Assembly (NCBI GenBank): GCA_950295325.1
Contig: OX485808.1
Location: 37,842,527-37,902,526 of the forward strand
Origin: Polytrichum commune
Taxonomy: Eukaryota > Streptophyta > Polytrichopsida > Polytrichales > Polytrichaceae
Direction: 5' to 3'
DNA: 60,000 nt
Shown in pieces: positions 1 to 10,935 of this stretch (position 1 is its first letter; each line of letters begins with the position of its first letter). The notes beneath the pieces were generated by a model. It saw nothing but the letters and a program-made list of their open reading frames with translations, ran no database searches and had not been told where the DNA came from. The translations under genes and the position numbers were made by a program.

Positions 1-2
1 AC

Positions 3-228
3 CAGTGATTGGGGAGATTTTTGGGCATAATCGGTTGAGATCTTAGTGTTTGCAAGTCCAACCAGTTACATGTTGACATCCTTCGGTTTTTCTTTATGAA
101 ATTGGGGTATATTTTATAAATTCCTCTAAAAAGATCGGTAATTTTCCTGCAGTCCTCAACTTCAACCAGTTATTTCTCAAACTCAACCGGTTCATTTGTA
201 ACTAACTTCCAGTTTTCCCCGATCATAG
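3..228 (+). mobile_element. hAT-like MITE, copy 1 (about 226 bp)
   Basis: It begins CAGTGATTGGGGAGA, and its right end, read on the other strand, begins CTATGATCGGGG. The interior matches the copies at 30717-30941 and 31559-31777 along its length. The left target duplication would lie outside the window. The superfamily is assigned from the sister copies, which have 8-bp target duplications. There is no coding capacity. Confidence 0.75.
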
Positions 229-508
229 ATTCGAACAAACAATGCAAGATAGAAAAGAAAAGAAAATTAAACAAATAACTTAATGAGAAAAAATTACATA
301 TACTTTTCAAAGTATTATTTCCAGAAATTTACTGATTTTAAAATATTATATAAGAAATGTGATATAGGTAGAGATGGGTTTCTTATCCATCCTTATTATT
401 ATTGCATATATTTGTTCTGATTATTGTGGACCTATGAAGTATGAACCCTTAAATACGACGAAAGCATTTATGTGAGGCAGCTACAACACCGATTTGTTAA
501 AAAATTTT

Positions 509-733
509 ACTATACCATATGTGGTATTTAGTGTCACTTACTATTTGCAGTTACGTTGTGCTATAACTTTATACTATAGATCTCATTATTTTACCAAAGA
601 AAGACCAAATTGGTTGTTTGGACGGTATAGAGCACTAACATCTTTACTTGATAAAAATTGGTACTAACGATAAATGTTATAGCATATGTAACTCCGAATA
701 GTAAGTGACACTAAATAACATAGATGGTGTAGT
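509..733. mobile_element. Foldback MITE with long TIRs (TTTAGTGTCAC family)
   Basis: The left arm starts ACTATACCATATGTGG and reads on through ATTTAGTGTCACTTACTATT. The right arm, read in reverse complement, starts ACTACACCATCTATG and continues through the same ATTTAGTGTCACTTACTATT core. The arms are about 65 bp with roughly 80 percent identity, around a short spacer. No clear target duplication was found, so the boundaries are approximate. Confidence 0.6.
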
Positions 734-1676
734 GCTTTGTTATCTGGAAACATATTCTGGGTGATTTATACCAGGAATGGTGGAGGTGATGAATTCTTTG
801 TGGTATTGAAAGAGTACTTTTTAACCTTCTATTTTCCTTGTGTATGGATTAATATGGGAACATTTTCAAAGTTCTGAGTGTGCATTGTGTCTTGGATCGG
901 TTAAGAAATATCTCTAGGCAAATGTGTACTTGATGACTGACCTCAAAATCTTGGAGGAAGAAGTTAGACATCAGTATTGTGTCTGAGTTAATGATGCAAC
1001 AGTTAATTCATAATCCTTCTGTTACAGACATAATTCACTAATGATGTCCAAATTACATGGTATGTTCACCTCCATTGAGATCCTTGCTTCTTGTTCATTT
1101 CAGAATTGTCAAAAAATGGAGATGGAGGGGCACATATCAGAGTGGAAGCGGTGGAAGACTCATTAACTTTTTTTGGTATTCCTTCTGAGAGGTTCCATAT
1201 TATTTGATCAACTAACTTGATTCTTTCTCACAATAATACAGGGTGTTCCATTGCGAACTAATGTCTTCCATTACTACATCTGTACAGTTGTCTTATTCTT
1301 CCATGACTTAAGGTCATCCATCAAGACATTTCTCTACTTCTAAGTTAGTTAAACTGCACATTCAGAACACCAAGATTCTGACTGTACCCTTGCACAAGAA
1401 TCCTCCTGTCAACCCAAAAACTTGGGGCAAGAAACAAACACAAAAGGATTTAACTCGAGGGTCATACATTAGGATTAAAATGGACCTTAAAAGATCCCAC
1501 CAGCTCCACCATCGCAATGTTCTCTGAAAGCAGAATTCGTAACTTAAGTGTGTAATTGAAGCAGACGCCAATAAACATTGGGACAGATTGGAAGACTGCT
1601 TACAAATATCTGTAGGAAACCTAAAATGTCCTACCTCATGTAGGTTTGCAGCAATGTTGGACCAACATAAAGGTGA

Positions 1677-1865
1677 ATGCATGGTATTAATAATCAACAT
1701 CAATAATAGCATCATAGAACATACCCGTGGGTATCAAAATTGCAACACCAATCAAATATTGATAATCAGTGGGTATCTCAAGGTGAGAGAATCTTTGTAT
1801 ACCCGAGTTATTATGTGGGCCAATACCATTCTGAATCACATTCTAAACTGTATTGATACTAGGGC
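1677..1865 (+). repeat. Dispersed repeat, copy 1 (partner at 30965-31140)
   Basis: Shared blocks include ATCTCAAGGTGAGAGAATCT and TTTGTATACCC, in the same order and spacing as at 30965-31140. The element class is unknown, no termini were resolved, and there is no coding signal. Confidence 0.5.
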
Positions 1866-2397
1866 GATTTTGCCCAGGTATGAAGGTTCTTGCATAGTAT
1901 ACAGACCCGAATAGTATCAAAAACAAAAATATCCTCAAATACTCATACCCTACTGGTATCCAAAAATGGTTATCCTCATCACAGATACCCGAATGGAATT
2001 ACATTAGTTTGCACTGCGCACACGCCACAGACCGGCTGCAGCTGAACAATGTAATCTCTGACATTGCTGAGGAAGAATAATATATGCAAGGACTCTCAAT
2101 TTCATCATTTGGTTGGTACACATATCTTCATGTGACATCTCTTTCAAATACAGGATGGAAGACTTCTCAGCTGAATGTCTCCGTCTTTCTACACATTTCT
2201 GTCGGTGGTACTCGAGAAGCCCAATGTACTCCTGAGTGGCTCTCTCCACTATACTGTTCTCTGCAGAACTCGCTATGCACACACTCCAGTAACTTAACTC
2301 ACATATTCCATGGTACAACACACAGCTTGTGAAATTAGGTCGCACCTAACTTCAATTGAGGAAGCATTGATGATGAGGTGGCCATGTAATTGCATGA

Positions 2398-5331
2398 TCA
2401 TCTCTTTCCCCCACAAACAATAATTCTGCCATAAAGGATGTGCGGCTGCAGTCGGGTGCGTTCGAACAGATACTCGTCCACATTGACTTCACCTTCGTCC
2501 TTGCCTCGCTCACGGTTCAACCGCAAGCTCCACGCTACCGATTTCCGTTCCCACGCTTTTTTCCATTCCCGGAAATCGTACACTGCCTTCTCAAGCCTCT
2601 CCTTCCGGCCAACATCAAACTCGGGCTCCCAATCTAACCATGGCAGAAGCATGCCCTCGTCATCCAGAGGCGCACAGGTGTCTTTTAATGATCGGCTCAA
2701 TAGTAATGATTTTGAGCTGCTGTCACGTCTTAAAGATGAAGAAGACAAAGTGTTTCGTAACTCAGGCAAACTTTCTCCAACCACTACCACATCATTGTCC
2801 GCACTCGATTCCCTCCCAAAGCTCCCGGATGACACCGAAATGTCATCCACCACATTCGCGTCAAAGTTAGCAATAATGACACACTCCTCGAAATAGCGTG
2901 CCGCCTCTGCATCGAGTGATTGCCGGATGAAGTCCGCTTCGTCTATCGAACCGGATCGCCGGTGCTTCAACATTTCAGGTGAATCTGGCTCTAGCTCTGA
3001 TTCCATTTCTAGCTCGTCAGGTTCAAGGGGCTGGCCATCTTTCACACTTTTCACTAAGTGGAGACACTTCTGCTCCTCCGTGGAGTATTGTGACCAAAGC
3101 TCCGAGATTTTCCTCTCCGATTCTTCGAGCTTTGCTTCGAGGCCTTTCCGAAGATGCGGCTCCTTCACATGTTCGAGCTCAGTTCGGGCATCGGAAATTG
3201 AGCGCCGAACTTCTGCACACCTTGCATTGTACAAGGTGACGAAATCCGCCTCACTCGTCGGTGGCTCCCTAACGGAGTTGTTGCCCAGCACTTTGGCCTT
3301 CATAGCAATCGGGGATACATTGCCCGAGGGCAAATCTGCAGTTGCTGAAACATCATATAAACAATTATAGCACAAGGTTTGGAGCTTCGTCTGAGTGTGA
3401 ACCTCTTGAATTGTCTTCTCCTCCACCGTCTTCTCCTCGACTTGACCTTCCTCGTCATCTCGCGCACTGTGGTGGTCCTCCGCAGCCATGGGTTTTGATT
3501 TCTGGTAGTATACAGGGGTGGAGGCATCTGCAAGCTCGAGCTGATTCAGTGACCTCCTCAGCTCCATGTGCAGACTCGAATTACTACTCCTTCGCAAGCT
3601 TCCTGCCCGCTGCCCTGACGCCCTCCTATGTGTGGATTTTGAGGATTGTGTGCTTTCGGTGTCGGAGCTCATATCTCGCCGGATGCGCCTGTCGAGACGA
3701 CGTAGATAACTTGGCTGGTCCGTCTCACTCTCAGAGTCGCTAGGTAGGGTTCGTGGTGACGACATTGCACCTTTGCTGTTCTGCAATTCCCAAAAAGAAA
3801 ATGAAGGGAGAAAAACCAAGGGGTGAGCCTTGAGTTGCATTTCAAGAGGTGCAAGTGAACTTCTTCAAGCCCCCTCGCTACTACGACCACAAACTATAAA
3901 AATGCCAAGGGTTTAGAAAAACAAAGAGAGAACCCCATTGTTTATCAAAATATACATTTTCCCAAAGTGTCAGGTTCACCAATTTGACCTATTTCCAAGA
4001 ACTGTGAATTCACACACCTGCATTACTTTTTTTCCCTCTCATAAAAGCCTGAGATTGGTTCCAAGATTCTTTGCAATGACAAGCTAAACCCTAATCTGTA
4101 GTTGGGTGGACGCAAACAAATAGACTCCAGTTGCAACCAACTATGTGGCACGGCTATAGGGAAATCAAACCACACCACTTGCAAGCAGGACAATCTACTG
4201 CTTCGGCTGTGGACTTAATACAGCCGTGATCCAGGGAAACCTCATTCCTAGGTCAAAACAATCCTGCTCACGTTAACTTAATGGAAACCCCATATTTATA
4301 ACCTACACAAGAGTTGCGACTAGGCTAGGGTAAAGAGCAAGGAGAAAGAAACCTCCTTTCCAGCCCCTCTAAAAACTCAAAACTGCTCCATCACCACTCA
4401 CCTCTTGAAATTGGCAACAATTTACCCAAATAATTCAGCTGAATGATTACATAACCAGAAAGTAGGATCACTGACAACTCAAATCAAGATGGTAGAAATT
4501 ATTGTGGTTCAGTTAAGCACAAAAAAAACACATATTAAATGGTCACACCCAAATTCCAGGAGCCACCACAATCTACACGCAACAGATGCCTCCCTTAAAG
4601 ACCCCAGAATTCTCCAACCCCTCCACTGCATTGATCGAACTTACTCATCAGCAATATGACTTACTTGGATTGAGGTTAGGTTAACTTACCCGGCGAGGGG
4701 TACCTCCGACGGTTTGGGTGTCGGAGACGACGGTGGCAGCATCTGACAGGTATGGCGAGAGAGACACCTCAGCGAAGCTCTGGGTCAAGGTACGCCCAAT
4801 TGGCTTCCTGGCGGCCTTCTCGGGAGACGTTGCGCGCGATCGAGGGGTGGACGCCACTTGGTGGTGTTTGGTGGCCGAAGCTTGCGTGTGGGATTGATAC
4901 GAGGGTGTCGATGGAGTCCCCGAAATCGACCTCCGAGTAGGGCTAGGGCCTCGCGACGTGCCTCGCATCCGTCGTGTGGGGCTGGTCGTCCGGGAGACCG
5001 ACATGGAGCGCTCGGAGTGGTTGGCGGGGTTGCGCGACATGGAGCGTCGAGTGGGACTCGGGTTCCTGGACGTGGAGCGGCGAGTGGGACTCGGGTTCCG
5101 GGACGCGGAGCGGCGAGTGGGGCTTGGGTTCCGCGCCATGGAGCGACGGGAGGGGCTCGGATTGCGAGAGGCGGAGCGGCGAACGGGGCTTGTGTTGCGC
5201 GACATTGATCGGCCGCCATTGTGGCGGGTGGGGCTCGTGTGGCGCGAGCGGGGAGTGGCGGACACCTCGTGCTCCACTCCCCGGATGTCGCAGGTGCGCT
5301 TACTAGTCGATCTGAAGGCTGACACCGCCAT
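2398..5331 (-). CDS. Two-exon gene: Ser/Arg-repeat and coiled-coil protein of unknown function
   Basis: Exon 1 runs 5331-4690 and ends CGCCGG|GTAAGT. Exon 2 runs 3780-2398 after a pyrimidine-rich tract ending TTGCAG. Both junctions are phase 0, giving about 674 residues. The ATG at 5331 has a good plant context (CAAGATGGCGG). Residues 1-11 read MAVSAFRSTSK; I recall similar starts in uncharacterised plant proteins, from memory only. Residues ~41-104 hold six 11-residue units of the type RRSASRNPSPT, likely phosphorylated and basic. Exon 2 is acidic and Ser-rich, with a predicted coiled coil near residues 405-455 (RSISDARTELEHVKE onward) and a C-terminal block with LLPWLDWEPEF. No enzyme motif or membrane segment is visible. 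The repeat type resembles microtubule- or RNA-associated SR-like proteins, but that is inference. The GC-rich, open antisense frames over exon 1 are by-products of the 33-bp repeat. Confidence 0.8.
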
Positions 5332-5407
5332 CTTGACGCTCTTCTTCCTCTTCTCTAATCCTCAGCGCACAACTTGACCTAATTTCGAACCAAAGAAACA
5401 TGTCTTA

Positions 5408-5916
5408 GAAATGTTACGCAGAAACATTTCTCGGAATACACGAAAGCTGATTTCCACGCAAAAGAACCAATGCCACATCTCTCAGAATCCACAGAGGCTA
5501 ATTGCCTCGCAGAAGAACCAAAGAAACATTTCTCAGAATACACAGAAGCGGGTTTCCTCGCAGAAGCATCACAGAAATATGTCACAGATTACACAATAGC
5601 TCATTCCTCATGGAAGAATCAAAGCAACGTTCCCCAGAATCCACAAAAGGTCATTCCCTCGCAGAAGAACCAAAGAAACGTTTCTCAGAATACACAAAAC
5701 CTGATTTCTTTCAGGAAGGACCAAAGAATCATTTCTCAGAATACACGAAAGCTGGTTTCCTTACAGGAGGACCCAAGAAACATGTCTCAGAATACGCAAA
5801 ACCTGATTCCCTCACAGAAGGACCAAAGTATCATTTCTAAGAATACACGAAACGTGATCCCCTCACAGCCGAAGAACCAGAAAAACATATTTCATGATAC
5901 ACAAGAGCTGATGTGA
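5408..5916. repeat. 51-bp minisatellite, about 10 units
   Basis: Units such as AAGAACCAAAGAAACATTTC recur at 5462, 5513, 5564, 5614, 5665, 5716 and about 5767. The spacing is 51 bp except for one 50-bp step (5564 to 5614). Because 51 is 17 codons, long frames stay open, but the 1-bp deletion shifts phase in mid-array, so I do not call it coding. The array lies about 75 bp upstream of the start codon of the minus-strand gene at 5331. Confidence 0.85.
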
Positions 5917-6131
5917 GCGGCACATAAATGATACACTGGGTGACCAAGACCAATCCGTCCGGGGCACGACTGTGAGTGCCACGAAACCTGGGTCCAGAGA
6001 TTCCTCACCTATTTAAAGAGGGTCAAGGAGAGAGACAAGAAATTGCGGGAGGTACTTTGACCAAGGAATAACCACCACCCTAACAGCTCCTGCGCTGGAC
6101 GACGACGAAAGAATCGGAACATGGATTAATG

Positions 6132-6181
<50 letters not shown>

Positions 6182-9100
6182 CTCACGATTTGAGGTGATA
6201 ACTTAAGTCTATCCTCTGAACTTGAAATGCACAATTCATGTCTATGTGATATCTTCACCAGGGTCAACCTCATAACAGTCCGCTACTACGACTGCTCAGT
6301 GGCTCATTGCAGGAAACACTCCCAATCCTAAATTCAACTTAAACCCACAAAACCTATGCTTTCCTGAGAGAGTATAAGTCGTGGAAAGAAGGATTCTCGA
6401 CATGATATTGACCAAGAAACGTCGCAAGAGACATCAGGGACAACCAAAATAACAACCTTCAATAACCAAAACCTTTGACTATTTCTCAGGCAACAACTTT
6501 TCTCCTCACTTCCTCCGTGGAATTCAATCAATGAAAGAAGCAAGCTAGACACACCAAGCCCTCCATTTCTTTGAATAATGGGGATGAGTGCAAAGAAACT
6601 AGCCACACTCAACCATCGGCTGAATCCCATCAAGAAAACCGATATACACTCCAAAACCTGATTCAACGGGGGATTCAGCCATGATGCAAGGGTACCTGTC
6701 AATCCGAGTGCATCCTCCTCATGTTGGAGAGACGTAGAACACCGCAAAGACCAGAAATTCCAACACCTTCTTTTCTCAATCTGTCTGCCTCTTCCGAATC
6801 AATCCAAGGTTTGCTCAATCGACTCCGAGGCAGATTCTGAAGTCCCACAAAATTACCTGCAACAACCTGGTAAGCACCGCCACCTTGGCCCGGCAGCCAA
6901 CCAAACCTCCACAACTGCAAGGTTATCCACATGATGAGGAGGGACCTTTCAGCACCAAGACATGAGCATCACATGACAATCTTAGACTTTACGCCTTCTC
7001 ATGCGTTGGAAGCCCGGAACGGAGCGCCTGGCCAGAAAACAAAACCAGTGCACCACAGCAGCAACAATTCCCGGGATGCTTTTCCTGGGAAATAATACAC
7101 ACAAAACCAAACCTTTACTAACCTACAGGACCGCTCGCTATTCAATGGATGCTTTGATGATGTGTGGACCTTTTGAGCTTGATATTGATTAACCCTATCC
7201 AGACCGATGCAGGGAGCCAATTAAGCGACTGACGGGCCATCAGTTTGAGATGGGTGAAAGTTGAGCTTTCCGGGAATTGATGCAGGGTGATGACGGGGGA
7301 GCTCCAGTTGTTTGCCTCTCGCGTGCAAAGCCTTGAGCTGTAAACGACAAAGGACTTGCTCTTTACTTTGGACTTCAATGCAATCCCTGAAGGCCAGCAA
7401 CTGTTGTCACAATTGAAAAGCTCCCTCATCATGGAGGCAGTAAAAAGGCCCGAGATGGACCTTAAAACTACCGGAGGTACCCAAAACCAAATGGGAGTGG
7501 TTGACGGTTCGATTCCCGGCTGTGCAATCTTCTCTCTGCTTGACGGAAAAACCAGCCAAGTGGTCACGCATCTCCTCTGTTTCATTTGGAAGAAAAAAAT
7601 CAAATTTTCAAAAAAATTGCCAACTTTCAATTTTACTTCAACTTGTTGGCAATAGCAGGCAAGGTTCAAAGGCATTATGAAGGAGTTGCATGCAAGCATA
7701 TTTCTCCATTCATCCAGCATAAAAGAATTTGAGACCTTTCTTTTGTTTGTCTAAAATTATGGAGCTTGGTCTCAAGTATAAAGGGTTCATTTGATTATTG
7801 GATCAATTAAATTCTTTATTGTGGTAAATAGGAATTAAAAATCAATCATAAGAACAGTTGGATGATTTTAAGTACAAACATTTGCTTAGATAGATGAGAA
7901 TCTAATAATAGGCATTACAATTATTAGAAGATTGTTTGGAGATGATGAAATTGATTCACTAGAAGTTTAAGTTAGTGGATAAGGGGTGTTTTTGGATTTT
8001 AATATTATCTATAAAGATCCAAAGCAATTACACGTCATAATGATCAAACAAGTAAAATCTCATTGAATCCACTAGTAGATTATTCAATTTATCATTTGAT
8101 CTAGTAAAAGTACATCTCAATGATGTAACTTTATTTTGACAAGTGTATTTTGACAATACAAAATCAATAATGAATGAAAGTCAACGGTGGCTATGTCTTC
8201 AAAACGAAAATCCAAGGCAAATGAACAGTGAGCAAGGCTACACCAAATCAATCAAGGGATAGTAAGGCATTAATTAGGGAAGAGCATCATCCCTTCACTA
8301 CTTCAGGCAAAACATTAAAAAAATGCTCAATTCAACATTATTATATCTTACTTCTTTGACTTTAGACTCAAATTTTTGGAGAATATTTCCTTCCTTCTAT
8401 TATTTTCTACATTGTTCCAACCAATTTTCACCCTTAAATAAAGATTTGCGACTTAGTTCTTTTTAGTAATTTAGATGATAATTTAGTATTTTATAAAAGA
8501 GAATGAGTTAACCTTTATTTCTTCAATAAATTTATTTTTTATGTCAAAAAAATTGCATTAAATTTACACTATAACCCATCTTCCTTAGTTAATAGATACC
8601 ACTTAGTTTCTAGAAAGTGTTTTATTAATGAATGATCATGTGTGACAACCTTTCCTTCGGTTTGGTTGGCATTATAAGTCCACCACGGCTTATCAAACCT
8701 ATCATTTTTTACAAGTCTTATATCCATAAGTAGATCCTCAAGTTATATTTGTAGGCCAAGAAGTTTAATTCTATTCTAAAATTATAGGTGTTCCCATAAT
8801 ATATCTCAAAACATATTCTATTCTATTTTTAGAATATTTTTAGTACTTATGAAAGATCATATTGGATTTTAAGCCATATTGGGATGTATTTTAGTGACTA
8901 AAACATATTAGAGGGGTCTAAGTAATTTACTCCACAACAACTCAACTCAAATTGGACTTTGGGCATTTAGGAGAACAACCACATTCATTTTACTCATGAA
9001 ATATTTTTTACTCTTAATCAAATTATTTGTAAACCAAAAGTCAATATAACTCACCTCTAGATAGTTTACTTAAAGCATTTTAAGAAAAAACTTGCGGCAT

Positions 9101-9957
9101 AATATAGGGAGGATTAAATTTGTTTAAATTTATATAAGAATTCCAAATAATGAAGGGTCATTAAAAATAGACAATCCCATTATAAGTAAAGTAGGTAGAT
9201 TTAAAATGTTGGCCATTCCTTATTTATAAAAATAATATAGGGGCTGAAAATAAGGATCCTAGGATGTTTGTTTAGTAGGATCAGTTTTGTACGCATGCCT
9301 CACAAGTTATTCATTGGACAAAAGGGCTCATCATTTGTCCAAAAATGGATGAAAATGCACAAAGCCTGTTACAAGTCATCTTCTTGCATTGTCATTTGGA
9401 AACACCTAGAGTTTTGTTTATTCCTTGATGGGTCTATTGTGTTTTGGACAACTTTTTGTTGAAACTCCTCCTTGTTGAAGCTTATGATAACAAAATCCAA
9501 CAAGTATGTCTTGGGTTTAGGGCACATACATAGCGCAGCACACCGGTCAAGTTCGTTCAATATTAGAGCCTAAGAGAGCACAATGGTGTAGAGAATAAAA
9601 CCAAAAAATATGTTTGGGGTTGAAGGTCTTTTGCTTCTAGAGCTTAGTGCACGCGATCTAAAACGAATTAGAGTCTCCTTTGTAGTTGCTTTAGGATCAA
9701 GGTTACTTTAAGAAATTCCATATAGGGTTTCAATTCTTTGGCTAGAGGTCTTACGGTTGTTTTGGAGGCGGGTTACGGTAGTATTTCCATGCACGACTTG
9801 TAATTAATTCTTCTGCTTCTGCTCGGGCGGTTGTGTTGGTATTTAGGGATGGCAACCCGAGTGAATATGTAGACCTTGGAGGGTGATTCTGCTGTGCCGC
9901 AATATTACACCAAGTTGGAGGTTTTTGAGGAAGAAACGTACGCCTCGCTCAAGGCTC
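5917..9957. other. Intergenic region with microsatellite and no firm gene
   Basis: A TATA-like CTATTTAAAG lies at about 6009 (plus strand), followed by a GA-rich leader-like tract, so an unannotated transcript is possible. Minus-strand frames at 6334-6747 (137 residues) and 7142-7720 (192 residues) show no domain I recognise. A perfect RNA polymerase III B-box-like GGTTCGATTCC occurs near 7507 without a convincing A box. From 7.7 to 9.9 kb the DNA is AT-rich and featureless. Confidence 0.4.
6136..6181. repeat. (GA)n microsatellite
   Basis: About 23 GA units in a row. It would lie in the leader of any transcript starting from the TATA-like box near 6009. Confidence 0.95.
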
Positions 9958-10196
9958 GGGGGGTTCACTCCCTCTTATATTTTGCATACACGTGCGTTCG
10001 GGACCTATTTATTGGGGGGATTATTTACCTTGCAGAAAAGATTATAAGGTGATGGTATTTTACATGTAAACATGTTTCACTATTTTAAAATCCCCTATTT
10101 TACATGTACATTTTTTATAAAATTTATCTACAATGAATATATTGGACCTTCTTTTTTATCGCACGTTGTTCTACGATTTTCGCTAGTGAACCCCCC
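9958..10196. mobile_element. G-tract-terminated MITE (239 bp)
   Basis: It starts GGGGGGTTCACT and ends with the exact reverse complement AGTGAACCCCCC. AGGCTC lies immediately to the left and, after one extra G, immediately to the right, suggesting a short target duplication. The interior has CTATTTTAAAATCCCCTATT, similar to the interiors of the G-tract elements at 38691-39634 and 40978-41315. Confidence 0.65.
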
Positions 10197-10266
10197 GAGG
10201 CTCAAGGTTCTTTTGGAAGAGAAACTGGCTTTGGAATGGCTGTTTAAATTTGGGACAATAATGATA

Positions 10267-10935
10267 AATGTAGGATTTGGCAAAAGATGGAAGGTTTGAA
10301 TGACGTAGTGGGCAATATGTATGTCTTGCTGCAACGGAGTGAGGTGGAAGGAGCCTCTAAACAACATTGTCTAGACGATGGAAGTCACATAGTAGATCCA
10401 AATCACCAGCAAGCGACTGAAGAGGAGTTTCCACAAATTGAAGAGGACAATGAAGACCAACTTGTGGAGCCTCTCAGAAGCTTTAAGGTTGCAAGTTCTA
10501 CAAGGATTACTGATTCTTTGGACCACCATATGAACTCAACCCTAGTTTCAAATGACATGTGGGAGTGGTGTCTTGAACACGCAAAGAACTTGAAGACGGA
10601 TATAAAGTGCTCATCGGAAGAAACAATCGATAGGTGTTAAAATATGGGGATTTTAACGGTAATGGAGTAGTGAAGATCTTTTACATCAAATGTTGCAAGG
10701 AAATTGGAGGAGACAGCGCAAAACATGACAATACTAACATTAAAAATTTGTTCAACAATTTCAAAGCAAAGCATCTGCAATCTACAAACCATGTGAAAAT
10801 TCGGTGTGTCAGAAAAAAGACATGAACTATCAAGATCATACACAATCCATTGCACCTAAGGGGGAGGATGTTCATTTCAATCTTGAGATACACCAGAAGC
10901 TCATTGATGAGGGGATTGTTGTTATGGAAGAGTGA
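10267..10935 (+). pseudogene. Decayed fragment with a possible Cys/His zinc-finger-like motif
   Basis: The frame at 10287-10640 gives an acidic segment (EEEFPQIEEDNEDQLVEP). A second frame at 10634-10825 gives KCCKEIGGDSAKH and then LFNNFKAKHL and NHVK, a CC...H...H spacing that recalls BED-like DNA-binding fingers of plant transposons. A third frame then reads EIHQKLIDEGIVVMEE and stops. The apparent protein crosses two frame changes, one at an A-run near 10815, so it is broken or contains unseen introns. The family is not recognised, and the zinc-finger reading is inference. Confidence 0.35.

Larger units (their letters stand above)
229..2397. other. Intergenic AT-rich DNA, no recognised gene
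   Basis: The stretch holds a TIR element at 509-733 and a dispersed repeat at about 1677-1865. The last few hundred bases below 2398 are probably the 3' UTR of the minus-strand gene that ends there. Short open frames near 1.4-1.9 kb and 2.0-2.3 kb have no recognisable motif and overlap on opposite strands, so I do not call them genes. Confidence 0.5.

Noticed and set aside
2438-3743. Plus-strand frames opposite exon 2 of the Ser/Arg gene
   Set aside because: They are antisense shadows of a real coding exon; composition and splice signals support only the minus strand.
4752-5377. Several plus-strand and alternate minus frames over the Ser/Arg exon
   Set aside because: They are by-products of a 33-bp GC-rich repeat lacking stops; only the 5331 frame has a good start context and an in-phase splice donor.
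5411-5916. Open frames with 17-residue repeats over the 51-bp array
   Set aside because: A 50-bp unit shifts the repeat phase, two frames stay open equally well, and there is no splice or start context; the openness follows from a repeat length divisible by three.
7480-7540. Possible tRNA gene or SINE at GGTTCGATTCCC
   Set aside because: I found no matching A box, acceptor stem or flanking duplication.
7142-7720. 192-residue minus-strand frame
   Set aside because: There is no recognisable domain, and part of it (QPGIEPSTT) is the reverse of a polymerase III B-box-like sequence, a common chance frame.
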